Assembly: GCA_033816765.1 (NCBI GenBank)
Contig: CM066299.1
Coordinates: forward strand, 682,001 to 746,000
Reading direction: 5' to 3'
From: Nothopassalora personata
Taxonomy: Eukaryota; Ascomycota; Dothideomycetes; Mycosphaerellales; Mycosphaerellaceae
Length of the DNA stretch: 64,000 nucleotides
Shown in pieces: positions 32,485-44,027 of this stretch; the stretch's first letter is position 1; the number at the start of each line of letters is the position of its first letter. Below the pieces are notes generated by a model that was not told where the DNA came from, ran no database searches, and worked only from the letters and a program-made list of their open reading frames with translations. The translations under genes were made by a program, and so were the position numbers.

Positions 32485-35400
32485 GTCACTTGCGAGGCGC
32501 AGTCGAGACTCGTGAGGGCTTTCGCGAGGCCACGTTTCTCCTGGATGACTGTGCGGATCTCAGCCTAGTGTCGTATGAGTATGTACTCCGACATCAAATG
32601 CAACCCATTGATGGGGCAAGGCTGCCGAAGTTAGAGTCGTATGCGCATGACCCAGGGTATTGCTACGGCGCCTTTGCGGTTCGGCTGCGACTCGCTGATG
32701 ACGCGGGAGTAGAGCGCGTGAGTGACGCCATCTGCTACGCGGTGCCTATGGGTAGGCCATCAGTGATTTTGGGTAGACCCTGGCGGCATCGTAATCGGAT
32801 AGTGAAGGCCGATAAGGATGACCAGTGGTACTACGGTGCAGAGACGCCTGCGGTTCAGCAGCGTGACGCACGCGAGTTCCTTGAGGATCTCGAGAGCTCA
32901 AAGCAGGTTTATGCGATGAGTGTTCGGGCTATTGCTGCAGCAGTACCTGAAGGAGAGGGCCCCTCGTGGCCTGAAGAATTTGCAGACTTCCGAGATGTAT
33001 ACGCACCTAATAAGCAGGCGAAGCGCAAGATGCCCGACGGGGTTGAGCATGCGATTAATCTCGTTGAAGGAAAGAAACCCCCTTTCAAGCCTCTGTACCA
33101 CCAGTCCTTGACTGAGTTGGAGGCCTTGAAGGAGTACCTTGCGCAAGCAATGGAGAAGGGGTGGATTAGGCGGTCCGCAAGCGAGGCGGGTGCGCCTATC
33201 CTGTTCGTGCCAAAGAAGAATGGCACTCTTAGGCTCTGTGTTGATTACAGAGGCCTGAATGAGATTACAGTGAAGAACCGATACCCCCTGCCCCTAATCA
33301 GCGAGACGCTAGATAGGCTATCAGGTTCCAGGTTCTTCACTACAATCGATTTGAAGGACGCCTACCATCGTATCCCTATTAAGCGAGGCGATGAGTGGAA
33401 GACTGCGTTTCGCACGCGATACGGACACTACGAGTACCTGGTGATGCCGTTCGGGTTAACCAACGCACCGGCAACCTTTCAAGGGTATATCAACAAGGCG
33501 CTGACCGGCTTAGTTGATGACATTTGCGTGGTCTACCTAGATGATATCCTCATCTACAGCGAGACGCGTGAGGCACACGTGCGAGCCGTACGCGCGGTGC
33601 TGGAGAGGCTACGAAAGTTTGCCCTGTTCGCAAACCCTAAGAAGTGTCACTTCTTCCAGGAGAGTGCAGAGTTCCTTGGGTTTGTCGTGAGCGCCGCAGG
33701 CGTGTCGATGGACAGGAGCAGGGTAGCCGCTATCGAGGAAAGGCCTACACCTACGACCTTTCATGAGGTCCAGTCCTTCCTTGGGTTTTGCAACTTCTAC
33801 CGGCGTTTTATAGAAGGATACTCAAGGGTCTGCAAGCCCCTAACGGACCTGCTAAAGGGATCCAAGGACGGCAAGAAGCACGGCCCTCTCACGTGGACCT
33901 TAAGCGAAGAGCAGGCGTTTCGACAGCTTAAGGCCGGATTCTTAGGTGCACCAATACTTAGGCACTTCGATCCTGCGCTGCGCACGCGAGTCGAGACGGA
34001 TGCCTCAGGTTTCGCGATCGCAGGTATCATATCCCAATTGTTTGGTGCTGAGTGGCATCCCATCGCGTTCTATTCACGCAAGATGATACCAGCTGAGTGC
34101 AACTACGAGACGCACGATCAGGAGCTACTTGCAGTGGTTGAGGCTTTCAAGCATTGGAGGCCATACTTGGAGGGCGCTACGCATGCGGTGCGAGTGCTAG
34201 TCGACCACGCTAACCTACAGGGCTTCATGACAGTAAAGCAGCTGAATGGGCGGCAAGCTCGATGGGCTACGTTCCTGCAGTCTTTTGATTTTGTAGTGGA
34301 GCATCGGCCGGGTAAGACTGACCCAGCCGACGCGCCTTCGAGACGCAGTGACTACGCAGCCATAACGCAACAAACTTCGAACTTGCTGCCTACCTTGCAA
34401 AGTAAGCTGTCTTTCTGGAAGGAGTCTCTGGAAGGGACAAGCGAGCCGACGGTGAAGCGCGTGCTTGCCACCTGCGAGGCGATGCAGGGCGACATAGGCG
34501 CGGCGATGGCAATGCGGAGAGGTGACCTTCCCCATCAAGACAAGCCGTCTTTACCAGCAGCAGTGTGCGCTGCAGTGATACAGGGTCAAGCTTACAGCTC
34601 GACGGGTGAGTTGATCCCACTCTTGATGAAGATCGCGCAGCAGCAAGACGACCAGTGTGTCGCATGCTTGGCGCAGGCGCCAAGCGCGAGGGACGCCAAG
34701 GGATGGCATGTGAAGGATGACCTTGTGTACTGCGGAGACGCGATCGTGGTACCCAGGGATCACGCAATCAGGTCGCATCTGATTCGCATGCACCACGACG
34801 ACGTCCTCGCGGGTCACTTTGGAAGGACCAAGACTGAAGAGCTGTTGCGACGTAATTATTGGTGGGACTCACTTAGCACGGACGTGAAACAATACGTCCA
34901 AGCCTGCAGAACCTGCCAGGGTTCGAAGGCGAGGCGCCATCGACCCTACGGCGAGCTGCAACCGCTTCCTAGACCGGAGCGACCGTGGCAGGAAATCACC
35001 ATGGATTTCATTACGGACCTACCTCCAAGCACGCGAGCCGGTTGCGTGTATGATGCGATCCTAGTGATAGTCGATCGCTACTCAAAAATGAGCTTGTACA
35101 TCCCGACGACGAAGACTCGCACAGCCGTGGAGCTTGCGAGGCTCCTGCGAGACGAAGTCGTGCGATACTATGGTGTCCCGTCAGGCATAGTGAGCGACCG
35201 AGGTCCGGTCTTCACTAGTCAGTTTTGGAGTGACTTCTGCTTCGAGGCGCGTGTGAAGCGCAAGCTATCCACGGCCTTTCACCCTCAGACTGACGGCCAA
35301 ACTGAGAGGGCAAACCAAACCCTCGAACAATACCTTCGTTGTTACTGCAGTGACAATCAAACTGAGTGGGCTGAGTGGCTTGCAGTTGCTGAATTCGCAG

Positions 35401-36053
35401 CTAATAACAGCATCCACCCAACACTGCGGATGAGTCCGTTCGAAATAGCGCACGATTGGCGACCTGAGATTGCCCCTGCACCAACTGGATCTCGAGACGA
35501 GACCCAGGGGGGGGAAGTACCAGCAGCGGTAACAGCTGCGAGTCGCATGCGAAAACTACGCGCTACACTCGAGGAGCGATGGAAGGCTGCAGCAGAAAGC
35601 CAGGCTCGCTACTACAACAAGACCCACCAAGCCAAGACCTACCGCGTAGGTGACTTAGTCCTGTTGTCAACGAAGAACCTCAAGTTGGCAGTGCCAAAGA
35701 AGAAGATGGGTCCGAAGTTCATCGGCCCATACCGCATTACGGACGCTGTCGGTTCGCAGGCGTACCGCCTAGCGCTACCAGCCGACTCAAGGCTCCACAA
35801 CGTCTTCCATGTCTCTCTCCTCGAGCCGTATATCGGTAGCGATGAGGATGGACCCGTACCCCCTCTAGCTAATGAGGACGGAGAGTATGAGGTAGAGGCA
35901 GTGCTGGATAGGCGTAAGCGCAAGGGCAAGCTGCAGTATCTAGTCCAGTGGAAGGACTGGCCAGAGGAGTACAACAGCTGGGAACCGGCGGAGGGCCTCG
36001 CGAATGCGGATCGCATGGTAGCCGGCTATGAGGCGTCAAGGAGAAGCAAATGA
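32457..36053 (+). CDS. pol: Gypsy-1 Pol (PR-RT-RNase H-IN-chromodomain)
   Basis: 1198 codons, numbered from the TTG at 32457 (frame open from 32391; no initiating ATG, expected to be made by -1 frameshift from gag). Protease: the active-site position reads L-L-D-D-C-A-D-L-S, not the usual D-S/T-G, but the later I-L-G-R-P-W is normal. RT: V-D-Y-R-G-L-N and Y360-L-D-D. RNase H: E-T-D515-A-S-G. Integrase: zinc-binding H780/H787 and C817/C820, catalytic D850, D914 and E950 (35 residues apart). C-terminal chromodomain from about residue 1144 (L-Q-Y-L-V-Q-W-K-D-W-P-E-E-Y-N-S-W-E-P), which targets integration to modified histones. All domains uninterrupted. Confidence 0.9.
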   Translation: MRRVDACPARHLRGAVETREGFREATFLLDDCADLSLVSYEYVLRHQMQPIDGARLPKLESYAHDPGYCYGAFAVRLRLADDAGVERVSDAICYAVPMGRPSVILGRPWRHRNRIVKADKDDQWYYGAETPAVQQRDAREFLEDLESSKQVYAMSVRAIAAAVPEGEGPSWPEEFADFRDVYAPNKQAKRKMPDGVEHAINLVEGKKPPFKPLYHQSLTELEALKEYLAQAMEKGWIRRSASEAGAPILFVPKKNGTLRLCVDYRGLNEITVKNRYPLPLISETLDRLSGSRFFTTIDLKDAYHRIPIKRGDEWKTAFRTRYGHYEYLVMPFGLTNAPATFQGYINKALTGLVDDICVVYLDDILIYSETREAHVRAVRAVLERLRKFALFANPKKCHFFQESAEFLGFVVSAAGVSMDRSRVAAIEERPTPTTFHEVQSFLGFCNFYRRFIEGYSRVCKPLTDLLKGSKDGKKHGPLTWTLSEEQAFRQLKAGFLGAPILRHFDPALRTRVETDASGFAIAGIISQLFGAEWHPIAFYSRKMIPAECNYETHDQELLAVVEAFKHWRPYLEGATHAVRVLVDHANLQGFMTVKQLNGRQARWATFLQSFDFVVEHRPGKTDPADAPSRRSDYAAITQQTSNLLPTLQSKLSFWKESLEGTSEPTVKRVLATCEAMQGDIGAAMAMRRGDLPHQDKPSLPAAVCAAVIQGQAYSSTGELIPLLMKIAQQQDDQCVACLAQAPSARDAKGWHVKDDLVYCGDAIVVPRDHAIRSHLIRMHHDDVLAGHFGRTKTEELLRRNYWWDSLSTDVKQYVQACRTCQGSKARRHRPYGELQPLPRPERPWQEITMDFITDLPPSTRAGCVYDAILVIVDRYSKMSLYIPTTKTRTAVELARLLRDEVVRYYGVPSGIVSDRGPVFTSQFWSDFCFEARVKRKLSTAFHPQTDGQTERANQTLEQYLRCYCSDNQTEWAEWLAVAEFAANNSIHPTLRMSPFEIAHDWRPEIAPAPTGSRDETQGGEVPAAVTAASRMRKLRATLEERWKAAAESQARYYNKTHQAKTYRVGDLVLLSTKNLKLAVPKKKMGPKFIGPYRITDAVGSQAYRLALPADSRLHNVFHVSLLEPYIGSDEDGPVPPLANEDGEYEVEAVLDRRKRKGKLQYLVQWKDWPEEYNSWEPAEGLANADRMVAGYEASRRSK

Positions 36054-36187
36054 GACTGGCACTGGAGCACAAACAAAACTTTTCTCAACTATAAACAAAA
36101 CAAAAGCTGAAGAGTGGCGCGCCCACCAGGGGCCACGCAGAGTGGTAGCAGGCGAGGAGCCCGCGAGCAGCGTGTGAGGCGAGCGCC

Positions 36188-37125
36188 TCAGTTGTCGTCA
36201 CGCAGTGACTCAGGCAAGAATGCCTGGTCGGCGGCGGTGGTGTCGATGTTCTGCGCCTGCAGGAACTGGGACCACGGTTAGCAGGGTACACGCAGGCGAG
36301 GAACATGCGACTCACGGCGCGGCCGAGTTCGAACAGCCCATTGAGGGCGCGGTTCTGCTCCTGCTGGAGCGCGAGGGCTTCGGCGGCGGGGGCGTCGGCA
36401 GTGGTGGCGGCGGCGGCGGAGGCACGCATGCGGGTCTCCCCGGCACGCTTGTGCTTGTAGGCATTGAACTGCCTGATGGCCTATAGGAAGGGTCAGCCGA
36501 AGCACAGGGGACGCACTAGAGCCCTCCCCCGCGAGTAGCAGTCGACTCGCACGAGCGAAGCAGCGACTTACCTCCTTGATGTCGTTGCCCAGCTGGGCAC
36601 ACAGGCGGATCTGCTCCACCAGCTCCTGCTGCTGGAGGTCTGTGGGCGCCTGGCCCATCATGGCCGTGAGGAAGTCGCGCTGGGACCGCGCGGCGCGCAG
36701 GCGGCTCACCAGCGAGGCGATGGCGTGGCTGGTGTTGGGCACGCAGCTGTGTTTGCTGCGCCTGCAGCGGCCACACTTCTTCAGGAGCTCGCCGGTGGTG
36801 ACACTATCACAGTCATCGGCCTCGTCTAGCAAGTGGTTAGCATGCGAATCGCAGGCGACGCGCGTGGAGACTTACCCCTGACGAAGTACGGGAGGCACCG
36901 CATGCACATGTTGATTCTCTGCGAGAGCTTGGTGGCTGGCGAGGGCGTTGGTGGCTGCGAGGGTGATGCTGGTCGCTTGCGACCACCAGGCGTTCTGGGT
37001 GCGTCGCGCACCAGAGCCGCCTGGCGGCGCTCGTCTTCTGCGGCGCTGGTGGTGCTGTCGCTGCTGGTGCTGCTGGAGGAGGCGGAGCGGCCAGAGAATG
37101 GCGGCGAGGAGGGCACGGCCGACAT
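36188..37125 (-). CDS. antisense four-exon gene carried by Gypsy-1, Cys-cluster protein
   Basis: Exons on the minus strand: 37125-36876, 36825-36572, 36480-36316, 36256-36188. Introns of 50, 91 and 59 nt have GTAAGT, GTAAGT and GTGAGT donors, CTAAC, CTGAC and CTAAC branch sites, and TAG, TAG and CAG acceptors; the spliced frame is 246 codons (245 aa). The N-terminus is Ser/Pro-rich and disordered. Residues 74-111 form C74-x2-C77-x11-C89-x11-C101-x2-C104-x6-C111, a likely zinc-binding cluster broadly like fungal C6 modules. A helical part follows (L-V-S-R-L-R-A-A-R-S-Q-R-D-F-L) and an Ala-rich tail. It lies between pol and the 3' LTR, opposite to gag-pol. The same gene, RIP-damaged, is in the other copy (45403-46337). 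Function unknown; possibly DNA or chromatin binding. Confidence 0.8.
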
Positions 37126-37243
37126 GATGATGATGATGCTGGCGAGGCGCTTGCGATGATGGTGCGGTGCGGGTGCGTGGTGGTGGTGTGGCGAAGGTGA
37201 TGAGCTGGGGAGCGTGCTGAGAAAGGGCTGGGTTGGGCTGGAG

Positions 37244-37250
37244 TTTTATG
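37244..37250 (-). promoter_or_regulatory. TATA-like box of the antisense gene
   Basis: CATAAAA on the minus strand, 119 bases upstream of the ATG at 37125 and inside the element, before the LTR. The antisense gene may therefore have its own promoter. Confidence 0.35.
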
Positions 37251-37423
37251 CCCCTAACCAGCTGCGTCGGCATGGCAACCAAGCCTCACTCACCTACACC
37301 TACATGACGACACGCACGCAACCCGCATGTGGGCCGCATAGCAACTATGGTTCTGGAAGTACATAGGAGCCTCTACGTAGCAACTAGCGAGCTGAGGACA
37401 GCTCGCACGGGAGGGGAGGCAAT

Positions 37424-37620
37424 TGTAAGGGGCAGCCCAGTGGCTAACCCCTACATGTGGCCTTGCATGTGACATGCGGTCGCGACCGGCTGCCAAGCCG
37501 CACGTGACACGCATGAGTACACCTTGCGACGCGCGATGCGTCTTGAACAAAAGGCAAGAATTAGTTCATCTACGACTGGCAGGTCGTGGGCGTGCTATAC
37601 ATTGCGACATCCCCTTAACA
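37424..37620 (+). repeat. Gypsy-1 3' LTR
   Basis: 197 bp, identical by eye to the 5' LTR; preceded by the purine tract GGGAGGGGAGG and followed by the AAAAT target duplication. Confidence 0.95.
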
Positions 37621-37625
37621 AAAAT

Positions 37626-39523
37626 TCTCGAAGAACTAGAATACAATATATTACGTACCTAGGACGATAGCGTCCTAGGGAGACTTCGACAAATTAAAGA
37701 CTATATTAAGAATGCCCTTAATAAGCTCGACGAGCTTAAAGCGATCTACGAGGAAAGTAGCGAAAGAAGCCTAGGAAATACGCGCGACTAGTTAAGTACT
37801 TAATAGTAGAATATTACTAGCTAAATCGACACTTACGAGAAACAGAACCGGACGTTTAGAATAATAGTACGTAGAGTCGACTATAAGATTGAATCTAAAT
37901 CTCAAAATAGTTATAGAAGCCTTTATTAGCGATTCTATTACTAAGACTCGTATTAGGTTTACTACTCCGCTAAATTAGGAGTAGGGTATTAGCCTTAGTA
38001 ACCGCGAGGAACCCTAGGAGCAATATATCGACAAAACGCTACGCTCTAGGAAGTAGATATAGATAAATCCTATTTCGATAACGATAGAAGTAATAAGGAA
38101 AACTAGGACCTAGGATAGAACGGATTATAGTTACCGGGACTATAGGAATAAGGTTAAGAAACTACCGGGCTAGATACTATTAAAGAGGATTAGGATCCGG
38201 ACGAATTAAGCGAAGAAGATTCCTCCGAAGGAGAAGAGAGCGATACTAACGACAATAACGAATAACTAACCTTTACGATCGATACACCTAAGAAGCTATA
38301 CGATATAATTGTTTATCTATAGAGAAGGTATAAAGAATTCCTACTAAAAATATCGGGACGACGTGTCACCGTACCGGCGCCCATCATTCACTTGGACCCG
38401 CGCGCACGTGCGTGGATCCCGCGCGCGCCGCTGACTAAGCCGGCCCGAGGGCTTGGCGCGTGTATATCTACCTCGCGCCCTCCGCGCCTCTCTTAGATAG
38501 ACCGTCTATTCGACTTGTACCTTATCCGACCACGTGCTTGCACCTGCTTGTGACACGACGAGTACTATATCTAAACGAGTTCGATAAAACTCTTAATATA
38601 TTACGAGTAATAGCTTAGATATACCTAATTATAAGTATTATAGAGAATCTCGCGATAGTAGTTACCGAACGACTACCTTTAGGAAGTAGAATAATAGGTA
38701 CTAGCTACCTTGTACCGTTAGGAATATTTATATTAAACGAATTACGTAATATAGTATAACACGTACGCGCACTCTACTTAGAAACGTAAAAGATCTAGGA
38801 ACGTAATCGAGAAAATGCATGAAGACTAAGCGCTTCGCTATAGGTTTAAGCCGAAGCCTTACGGTACGAAATGTAATATTCTACCTAATAGTTGAAAAAA
38901 GGATTGACTCCTTAGGAATAAGCGACTAAAAGGAGTTATATAACATAAGAAAGGCTTAAGTATTACTAATAGTAGAAGCAGTCTTCCGAATATAGGCAAT
39001 CATTAATAGTTATAGGACTAAGGTTATAATTAATTCCGGAGCGAGCGGGAATTTTACCTCCGAAACATTTATAAGGACTAAAGGGATCGTAACCCGAAAG
39101 AAAGACGAAGGGTATAAATTAATCGTAGTAGACGGATTATCCTTACCTAGTATAGAGCGAGAGACGATACCGCTACTACTAGCAATCTAATAGTACTATA
39201 AGGAGATTATCTTAGATATTACTAATATAGCTAGTTATAACATCGTATTAGGTATACCTTAGTTAAGAAAGCATAATCTAATAGTCGACTAGAAGAGAGG
39301 AGTACTTATATTTAGGGAATACGATTGCGTTATCGATATTTAGCCTACGTAGTAGTAGCGTTTATTAGTAGATAAGGTAAAGAAACAGCTAAACGAGATA
39401 TAGCTTACGCTAACTAGAAGGATAGAAGAACTACCTTCGACCGGGATAGACACTAGCGTAGGAGCGCCGGGTTACGAAGTTACTAGTAGTAATAGAAGTA
39501 ACGTACTATCGAAGGATACTAAC
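37626..39523 (+). mobile_element. Gypsy-2, second piece (gag end, protease), RIP-mutated
   Basis: Continues the old element after Gypsy-1. Around 39030 it reads the protease active-site region as N-S-G-A-S-G-N-F (the catalytic Asp codon GAT is now AAT), later V-L-G-I-P. Full of TAG/TAA stops. Broken by a solo LTR at 38364-38555 and by the second Gypsy-1 copy at 39524. Confidence 0.7.
38364..38555 (+). repeat. solo LTR, 192 bp, family S
   Basis: TGTCACCGTACC..GCTTGTGACA with target duplication CGACG on both sides (38359-38363, 38556-38560). GC-rich and without RIP-type depletion, so younger than the Gypsy-2 sequence around it. A second copy lies inverted at 44364-44555. Confidence 0.85.
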
Positions 39524-39719
39524 TGTAAGGGGCAGCCTAGTGGCTAACCCTTACATGTGGCCTTACATGTAACATGCGGTCGCGACCGGCTGCTAAGCCG
39601 CACGTAACACGCATGCGTACACCTTGCGACGCGCGATACGTCTTGAACAAAAGGCAAGAATTAGTTCATCTATAACTAGCAGGTCGTAGGCGTGCTATAC
39701 ATTGCGACATCCCTTAACA
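39524..39719 (+). repeat. 5' LTR of the RIP-mutated Gypsy-1 copy
   Basis: 196 bp; keeps AAGAATTAG and the adjacent GTTCTAATTCTT primer site unchanged. Confidence 0.9.
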
Positions 39720-42700
39720 GTTCTAATTCTTCTCTTCGTTACAATCTATACACGCTATAGAGTCCGAACGCGACGATAGTAGCGCTACGTCTACGGCTCC
39801 CCTAAGCCCTAGGGCCTAGCAATAAGCGAGGCGTGCAGCCTTAGTCGCAAGGAGGGATGCCCTTTGGGTAGAGGTTAAGGAGAAGGAGATATAGAGGGAG
39901 ATTAAACAGTTGGAGATCTTACGGGACGTAAGCGTGCCGCCGGCGGACCCTTAGGGCGAATCCGGCGGAGAACTATCCCCTACTCCCCCTCCCCCTCCTC
40001 TATCTATAGTAACTAACGATAATATCGTAGCTCGAGGCGCGGTCGCATCGTATGCGACACGTTTGCGTCTTAAAGAACCTACGCCTTTTAGAGGGGACTC
40101 GATTAAGAAAGCACGGGTATTCCTAAGGGAGCTCTCTCTTATCTTTACCCTCTTAGGCGGCACGTATACGACGAACGAGTTAAAGGTCCTATATAGGGTT
40201 ATGTACCTAAGCGGAGAGGTAAGTAAGCGATGATACGCTAACTATAGCGTCCTTAACCTTAAAGGGTATACATACTAGGACTTTAAGGAGTTCTATCGAG
40301 ACGTATGCGGTAACCCTATAAACCGCGTGCTTAACGTGATGTTAGAGTATAAGGCGGTAAAATAGAAGGATAACTAGACAGTGCGTCAGTTTGCGACTAA
40401 GCTAGATGTTATAGAGGATTAGTTAGGGGACTATACGGAGGCGTAATGCGTGCGACACATACTCGCTAAGCTTACGCCTAGCCTACGGTCCGTAATCGTT
40501 AAGTTTCATAACATCCTAACAACTAGAGAGGAACTAGTAATCCTAGCTTCGCGCATTAAAAGCACGGAGCGTAGTAGCGGAGGGTACGACCGCGGGCAGC
40601 ATAGTCGCCGTAGGCGAGAGACTAAGGGCGACTAAGGGCGAAGCGATCGTAGCTCGAAGTAGTAGAAGTATAGTTAGGCGTCGCGCGACCCGGGTACGAG
40701 TTACTAGCGGGACGCCGGCGGATTGTCTATAACCTTCGATAGGACTAAAGCGGAGTGCTATAGATGCTTAAGAAGGGTTACATTAAGACGGATTGCCCGA
40801 ATAGGCACCTATAGAAGGACCGTGACGCGTAAGCGGTTCGTAGGGTAGACGCTACGAAGGCTCTAACTAAGAAGGGTAGCGACTAGGGAAAAGGTAGAGG
40901 ACTAGAAGTAGGTCGCTCCTAAGTCCGAGTTTTCCTAAAGTCGACCCTTTAAGGCGAGTAGATGTGTGTCTAGCGTAGCAACTAGGGAAAAGGTAGAGGA
41001 CTATAAGTAGGTCGCTCCTAAGTCCGAGTTTTCCTAAAGTCGACCCTTTAAGGCGAGTAGATACGTGTCCAGCGCGTCACTTGCGAGGCGTAGTCGAGAC
41101 TCGTAAGGGCTTTCGCGAGGCTACGTTTCTCCTAGATAACTGTACGGATCTTAGCCTAGTGTCGTATAAGTATATACTCCGACATTAAATGTAACCTATT
41201 AATAGGGCAAGGCTACCGAAGTTAGAGTCGTATACGTATAACCTAGGGTATTACTACGGCGCCTTTACGGTTCGGCTACGACTCGCTAATGACGCGGGAG
41301 TAGAGCGCGTAAGTGACGCTATCTACTACGCGGTGCCTATAGGTAGGCTATTAGTGATTTTAGGTAGACCCTAGAGGCACCGCAATCGGATCGTGAAGAG
41401 CGATTGTAAGGACTAGTAGTACTACGGTATAGAGACGCCTACGATTTAGTAGCGTAACGCACGCGAGTTCCTTAAGGATCTCGAGAGCTTAAAGTAGGTT
41501 TATACGATAAGTGTTCGGGCTATTACTATAGTAGTACCCGAAGGAGAGGGCCCCTCGTGGCCTAAAGAATTTATAGACTTCCGAGATATATACGCACCTA
41601 ATGAGTAGGCGAAGCGCAAGATGCCCGACGGGGTTAAGCATGCGATTAATCTCGTTAAAGGAAAGAAACCCCCTTTTAAGCCGCTATACTACTAGTCCTT
41701 AACTAAGCTAGAGGCCTTAAAGGAGTACCTTACGTAAGCAATAGAGAAGGGGTGGATTAGGCGATCCGTAAGCGAGGCGGGTGCGCCTATCCTATTCGTG
41801 CTAAAGAAGAATGGCACTCTTAGGCTCTATGTAGATTATAGAGGCCTAAATAAGATTACAGTAAAGAACCGGTACCTACTGCCCCTAATTAGTAAGACCT
41901 TAGATAGGCTATAGGGCGCTAGGCTCTTTACTATAATCGACCTATAGGATGCCTACTACCGTATTCCTATTAAGCGAGAAGACGAGTGGAAGACTACGTT
42001 TCGCACGCGATATAGTTACTACGAGTACTTAGTTATGCCTTTTAGGTTAACTAACGCACTAGCTACCTTTTAGGGGTACATTAACAAGGCCCTTACTAGG
42101 TTAGTAGATAACATCTACGTAGTCTACCTAGATAACATCCTCATCTACAGCGTGACGCGTGAGGAGCACGTACGAGCCATACGCGCGGTACTAGAGAGGC
42201 TGCGAAAGTTCGCCCTATTTACGAACCTAAAGAAGTGTAGCTTCTTCTAGGAGAATGCCGAGTTCCCAGGATTTATCGTAAGCGTCGTAGGCGTATCGAT
42301 AGATAGGAGCAGGGTAGCCGCAATCGAGGAATAGCCTACGCCTACGAGTTTTCATAAGGTTCAATCCTTCCTAGGATTCTATAACTTCTATAGGCGCTTT
42401 GTCGAAGGGTACTCGAGGATTACGAAGCTATTAATAGACCTACTAAAGGGATGTAAGAATAGTAAGAAGCAAGGGCCTCTTATATAGTCCGCTTACGAGG
42501 AGTAAGCGTTCTAACGGCTAAAAGCTAGATTCCTCGGAGCCCCTATCCTAAGGCACTTCGATCCTTCGTTACGTACGAGGGTTAAGACGGATGCCTTAGG
42601 TTTTGCGATTGTAGGCATTATCTCTTAGCTGTTTAGGACTAAGTGGCATCTAATTGCCTTCTATTCTCGTAAGATAATACCTACCGAGTACAATTGTGAG

Positions 42701-43593
42701 ACCTATAACTAAGAGCTACTAGTAGTAGTAGAGGCATTTAAACATTAGCGACCGTACCTCGAAGGCGCATCGCATGCGGTTTAGGTACTAGTCGACTATA
42801 CGAACCTATAGGGTTTTATAATAGTAAAGCAGCTAAATAGGAGGTAAGCTCGATAGGCGACGTTTTTATAATCTTTCGACTTCGTAGTAGAGTATAGGTC
42901 GGGGAAGAGTAACCTAGCCGATGCGCTATCGCGACGTAGCGACTACGCACGCGTAGCGTAGTAGACGTCGAACTTGCTTCCTACGCTATAAAGCAAGCTG
43001 TCTTTCTAGAAGGAATCCCTATTAAGAGAGGACGAGCCTATAGTAAGGCGCGTAACCGCTACCTACGAGAAGATGTAGGATAAGGCGACGATAATAGCAG
43101 TAGTAGCCTACGAGCCGCAGGGGACCCGATCGCTACTAGTAAGAGTGTACGCTATAATAATGTAGGGCGGCCTAGGTGAACTACTTACACTACTAATGAG
43201 AATTGGTGTAGGGGAGAGACGATAGGTGCGTCGTATACTTATCGTAGGCGCCTAGCGAAGGGGACGCTAAGGACTAGCATGTGAAAGACGGGTTAGTCTA
43301 TTGCGGGAACGCGATTATAGTACCCGAAGACTATGCAGTAAGAGTATAGCTACTCTACATGCATTATAACGACCCACTAGTAGGGTACTTTAGTAAGGCA
43401 AAGACTAAAGAGCTACTACGACGTTATTACTAGTAGGAATCACTAAGTAAGGATGTAAGGGAGTATGTTAGAAACTGTAGGGCTTGTTAGACCTCGAAGG
43501 CGAGGCGCCATCGACCCTACGGCGAGCTGTAGCTACTGCCTAGGCTAGACGGTCCGTAGTAGGAAATTACCATAGATTTCATTACGGACCTAC

Positions 43594-44027
43594 TGTTACG
43601 GTTCGGATGAAGGACGGTGCAGGACGTGGCATGAGGAGGAAGAATCAGAAGACACGAACCAATCGCTAGGAAGAGAAAGGGACCCCACGTCCGGGTCACG
43701 TGCACGACCGCGCGCTTAGTGCATGGTCGAACACGACCGCAGAAGTAGCGTATGGACGTACACGACCACACGACCAGACGACCGGTCGAGTGGACAGACG
43801 GACATCTAACACCGGATGGCATACGAACCTCCTTTGTATTTAGGAACGCTAGAAACCCTTATGGTTCTGATGCGTTCAACTCATGTTACTATCTCACTGA
43901 TTGGAATACAACTCTTATTCCTATCATTCATCTTCGCTCAGCTTGCTTCAGCCTCTCCAAAGAATAATACCGCCACGTGAGTTGACTTATCTCTCTTTGA
44001 GACTAGCCCTGGAACGAGACAATAACA
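43594..44027 (+). repeat. solo LTR, 434 bp, Gypsy-3 type
   Basis: TGTTACGGTTCGG..GAGACAATAACA with target duplication CCTAC (43589-43593, 44028-44032). The last ~200 bp match the LTR at 61889-62242, which here is less RIP-mutated. Confidence 0.85.

Larger units (their letters stand above)
30832..37620 (+). mobile_element. Gypsy-1, near-intact 6.8-kb chromovirus (Ty3/Gypsy)
   Basis: Flanked by the target duplication AAAAT (30827-30831 and 37621-37625). LTRs of 197 bp appear identical, so insertion is recent. Order: LTR, primer site, gag, pol (protease, RT, RNase H, integrase, chromodomain), an antisense four-exon gene, polypurine tract (about 37409-37420), LTR. There are no RIP-type stops in gag or pol, in contrast to the Gypsy-2 sequence it sits in. 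One in-frame TGA between the gag and pol frames (32388-32390) may block production of a Gag-Pol fusion from this copy. Confidence 0.95.

Noticed and set aside
32088..32489. Minus-strand frames with a 33-residue repeat
   Set aside because: Pure shadow of the 99-bp tandem repeat at the gag/pol junction; not a repeat protein.
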